Shown here in pieces: positions 62,140 to 64,000 of a DNA stretch of 64,000 bases. Position 1 is the stretch's first letter, and each line of letters begins with the position of its first letter. Source of the stretch: SAR202 cluster bacterium (GTDB taxonomy: Bacteria > Chloroflexota > Dehalococcoidia > Lucifugimonadales > UBA826); assembly GCA_022447825.1 (NCBI GenBank), contig JAKUTY010000005.1, forward strand, positions 1-64,000, in the 5' to 3' direction. Position numbers and translations under genes: made by a program. The notes under the pieces are model-generated. The model was not told the origin of the DNA, did no database searches, and saw only the letters and a program-made list of their open reading frames with translations.

Positions 62140-64000
62140 ATGGATAACATCCAAATTATAGCTTTGGCAGCATCTTTGCTATCTTTGCTATTCGCAGTAT
62201 TTCTGACTCGAAATGTTTTGAGTCATGATACAGGTAATGATCAGGTTAAATTTATCGGTAAAGCTATTCAAAATGGTGCTATGGCATTCCTATCTAGGGA
62301 ATATCGAGTTTTAGCAATATTTGTACTAGTTGTGGCTGTTGTAATAGCAGCGTTGATCGATTTTGATTTATTAGGTCGAATGCCTAATGGTGCTACTGAT
62401 TCAGGTATTCCTCAAACAGCAATAGCGTATTTAGTTGGTGCTGTAGGGTCTGGATTAGCAGGATTTATAGGAATGAGTATCGCTGTAAGGGCTAATACTA
62501 GAACTGCAGTAGCTGCACAAAATAAAGAAAATGGTTTGAATGCAGGTTTGCGAGTTGCTTTTAATAGTGGCGCAGTAATGGGTGTATCCGTAGTTGGAAT
62601 TGCATTGTTAGGTGTTACTTTAATGTTTGTCGCATTTACTGATGCAAGCATAGTGGCTGGTTTTGGATTTGGAGCATCTTCTATAGCTCTATTTGCAAGA
62701 GTAGGCGGTGGGATATATACGAAAGCTGCAGATGTTGGAGCTGACTTAGTCGGTAAGGTTGAACAAGGAATTCCTGAGGACGATCCTAGGAATCCGGCTA
62801 CCATTGCGGACAATGTGGGAGACAATGTAGGTGATGTAGCAGGAATGGGAGCAGACTTGTTTGAATCTTATGTAGGTTCAATTATCGCAACAGTTGCTTT
62901 AGCTGCAGCCGGTGCAAGTACCCTTTCAACAGGGGAAAGTGAATTGATTCTATTCCCTCTTCTTGTTTCATCCATAGGAATTGATGCTTCTATCATCGGT
63001 ACTTTTTTGGTTAGAACTGGTGAAGGAGCTTCTATGGGTAGGTTGTTGTGGTCTCTACGAATCGGTATCTTTTCTTCGGGAGCATTAGTCCTTATAGGAA
63101 CTGCAGCAGCAATACTTTTATTAGAACTAGATTTCAATTTATTTTGGGTTGTATTAGTGGGCTTAGTCGCGGGTCAATTAATTGGTACCGCATCTGAATA
63201 TTACACATCTTATGAGTACAGTCCTACTAGAAAATTAGCTGAACAAGCTGAAACAGGTCCTGCCACTATCATGATAGGTGGATTGGGGCTTGGAATGGTG
63301 AGTACAGTTATTCCTGGGTTAGTAGTAATCGTTGCAATGTATGCGGCTTACCAGTTAGCAGATTTATATGGAGTAGCTTTAGCTGCTGTGGGAATGCTAT
63401 CTACATTAGGCATTACTTTGGCTACTGACGCTTATGGACCGGTAGCTGATAATGCAGGCGGTATTGCAGAGCAAGCTGGAATGGATCCTGATGTTCGTGA
63501 AAGAACTGATGCGTTGGATTCTTTGGGTAACACCACAGCTGCAACTGGAAAAGGGTTTGCTATAGGATCTGCAGTGTTAACTGCATTGGCGTTAATGGCA
63601 GCATATTCTAATACTGTCAATGTAAGTGTATTTAATATTATGGATTTGAATGTGATGATGGGATTGATAATTGGTTCTATCACACCATTTTTGTTTTCAG
63701 CCCTAACTATGCAAGCTGTAGGTAGAGCTGCTTATGAAATGGTTCAAGAAGTTCGAAGACAATTCAGAGAAATTACAGGATTGATGGAAGGTACTGCTGA
63801 AGCTGATTATGCTAGAGCAGTTGATATTAGTACAAGAAGTGCAATGCGTGAAATGATTCTTCCTGGAATTATTGCTATTGCCGTTCCAATAGTCGTAGGT
63901 GTAGTTTTAGGTCCTGAAGCATTAGGTGGTGTATTAATTGGATCCATTGCTACAGGTTTCTTATTTGCTATTATGATGGCAAATGCTGGTGGAGCTTGGG
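62140..64000 (+). CDS. hppA: membrane-bound pyrophosphatase, probably K+-dependent (3' end outside window)
   Basis: 620 codons are present and the gene runs off the right edge. It couples hydrolysis of pyrophosphate to ion pumping. The substrate-binding signature is complete: DVGADLVGKVEQGIPEDDPR, then NPATIADNVGDNVGD near 215-230, and ATDAYGPVADNAGGIAE near 429. In LDSLGNTTAATGKGFAIGSA, near 460, Ala and Gly sit at the two positions that distinguish K+-dependent enzymes (K+-independent ones have Lys and Thr). Whether it pumps H+ or Na+ cannot be told from this part alone. The ATG has a GGAG ribosome site. Confidence 0.93.
   Translation, partial: MDNIQIIALAASLLSLLFAVFLTRNVLSHDTGNDQVKFIGKAIQNGAMAFLSREYRVLAIFVLVVAVVIAALIDFDLLGRMPNGATDSGIPQTAIAYLVGAVGSGLAGFIGMSIAVRANTRTAVAAQNKENGLNAGLRVAFNSGAVMGVSVVGIALLGVTLMFVAFTDASIVAGFGFGASSIALFARVGGGIYTKAADVGADLVGKVEQGIPEDDPRNPATIADNVGDNVGDVAGMGADLFESYVGSIIATVALAAAGASTLSTGESELILFPLLVSSIGIDASIIGTFLVRTGEGASMGRLLWSLRIGIFSSGALVLIGTAAAILLLELDFNLFWVVLVGLVAGQLIGTASEYYTSYEYSPTRKLAEQAETGPATIMIGGLGLGMVSTVIPGLVVIVAMYAAYQLADLYGVALAAVGMLSTLGITLATDAYGPVADNAGGIAEQAGMDPDVRERTDALDSLGNTTAATGKGFAIGSAVLTALALMAAYSNTVNVSVFNIMDLNVMMGLIIGSITPFLFSALTMQAVGRAAYEMVQEVRRQFREITGLMEGTAEADYARAVDISTRSAMREMILPGIIAIAVPIVVGVVLGPEALGGVLIGSIATGFLFAIMMANAGGAW

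Noticed and set aside
62412-63683. Three minus-strand ORFs inside hppA
   Set aside because: They mirror the pyrophosphatase coding sequence; their Pro/Ala/Ile-rich translations are typical of antisense to a membrane protein gene.

Overview
This is a gene-dense, AT-rich bacterial chromosome segment with about 70 protein genes, four tRNA genes and almost no gap over 200 bases. I see no insertion sequence, prophage or CRISPR array. The content is housekeeping: purine, histidine, lysine, chorismate and branched-chain amino acid synthesis, lower glycolysis, tRNA modification and DNA repair. LL-diaminopimelate aminotransferase (DapL), archaeal-type phosphoglycerate mutase, a membrane pyrophosphatase, HisZ with HisG, many small lipoproteins and frequent TTG starts would fit a low-GC, free-living, probably marine member of the Chloroflexota (SAR202/Dehalococcoidia-like). 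That assignment is an inference from gene content and sequence style; no 16S rRNA gene is present.

Layout. 1-3.8 kb (minus): an ABC exporter operon (ATPase, ABC-2 permease, GldG-like protein, DUF4340 protein running off the edge). 3.9-7.4 kb: cysteine desulfurase, a lipoprotein, thioredoxin, a clear selenocysteine tRNA, an EVE protein and a VOC protein. 7.5-12 kb: a DUF255 thioredoxin-fold protein, tRNA-Arg, a small HTH gene, smpB and an S41 protease. 13-22 kb (minus): hflX, dapL, dapF, miaA, tpiA, apgM, pgk, a broken polyprenyl synthase and tsaC. 22-30.8 kb (plus): guaA, then lldD-like, purT, ogt, purD, purB, purC and purS. 30.8-36.4 kb (minus): hisZ-hisG-(phospholipase-like gene)-hisD-hisC-hisB, divergent from purE-purK. 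38-43 kb: tRNA-Arg, an MBL hydrolase, tRNA-His, a winged-helix regulator, a class III aminotransferase and mtaB. 43-52 kb: fabF, recJ, lgt, xerD, uvrC, a PIN toxin-antitoxin pair and glycerate kinase. 52-64 kb: an SDR, aroC, a structured RNA leader, ilvD, tsaE-tsaB, ndk, rsfS, mnmA, rnhB, fmdB, thiE and a partial membrane pyrophosphatase.

Links between genes. TsaC, TsaE and TsaB supply three parts of the t6A37 tRNA pathway and MtaB then methylthiolates t6A; MiaA and MnmA modify other tRNAs, and the cysteine desulfurase may supply MnmA with sulfur. DapL and DapF are consecutive lysine/cell-wall steps. TpiA, Pgk and ApgM form a glycolytic block. Purine synthesis is split over purT-D-B-C-S, purE-K and guaA.

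Most notable. Three conserved genes carry one in-frame stop each: dapF (TGA), uvrC (TGA, where homologues have Gly) and the polyprenyl synthase (TAG). In each the reading frame and family conservation continue beyond the stop. TGA is an ordinary terminator elsewhere in the window, so it is not globally reassigned. A tRNA-Sec gene lies about 9 kb from dapF, but neither TGA is at a position where selenocysteine would be expected. Nonsense mutation or assembly error is therefore the leading explanation, with recoding an open alternative. The second notable item is an approximately 150-nt leader before the gene at 54236, with a terminator-like hairpin, a larger bulged hairpin and possible loop-bulge pairing.
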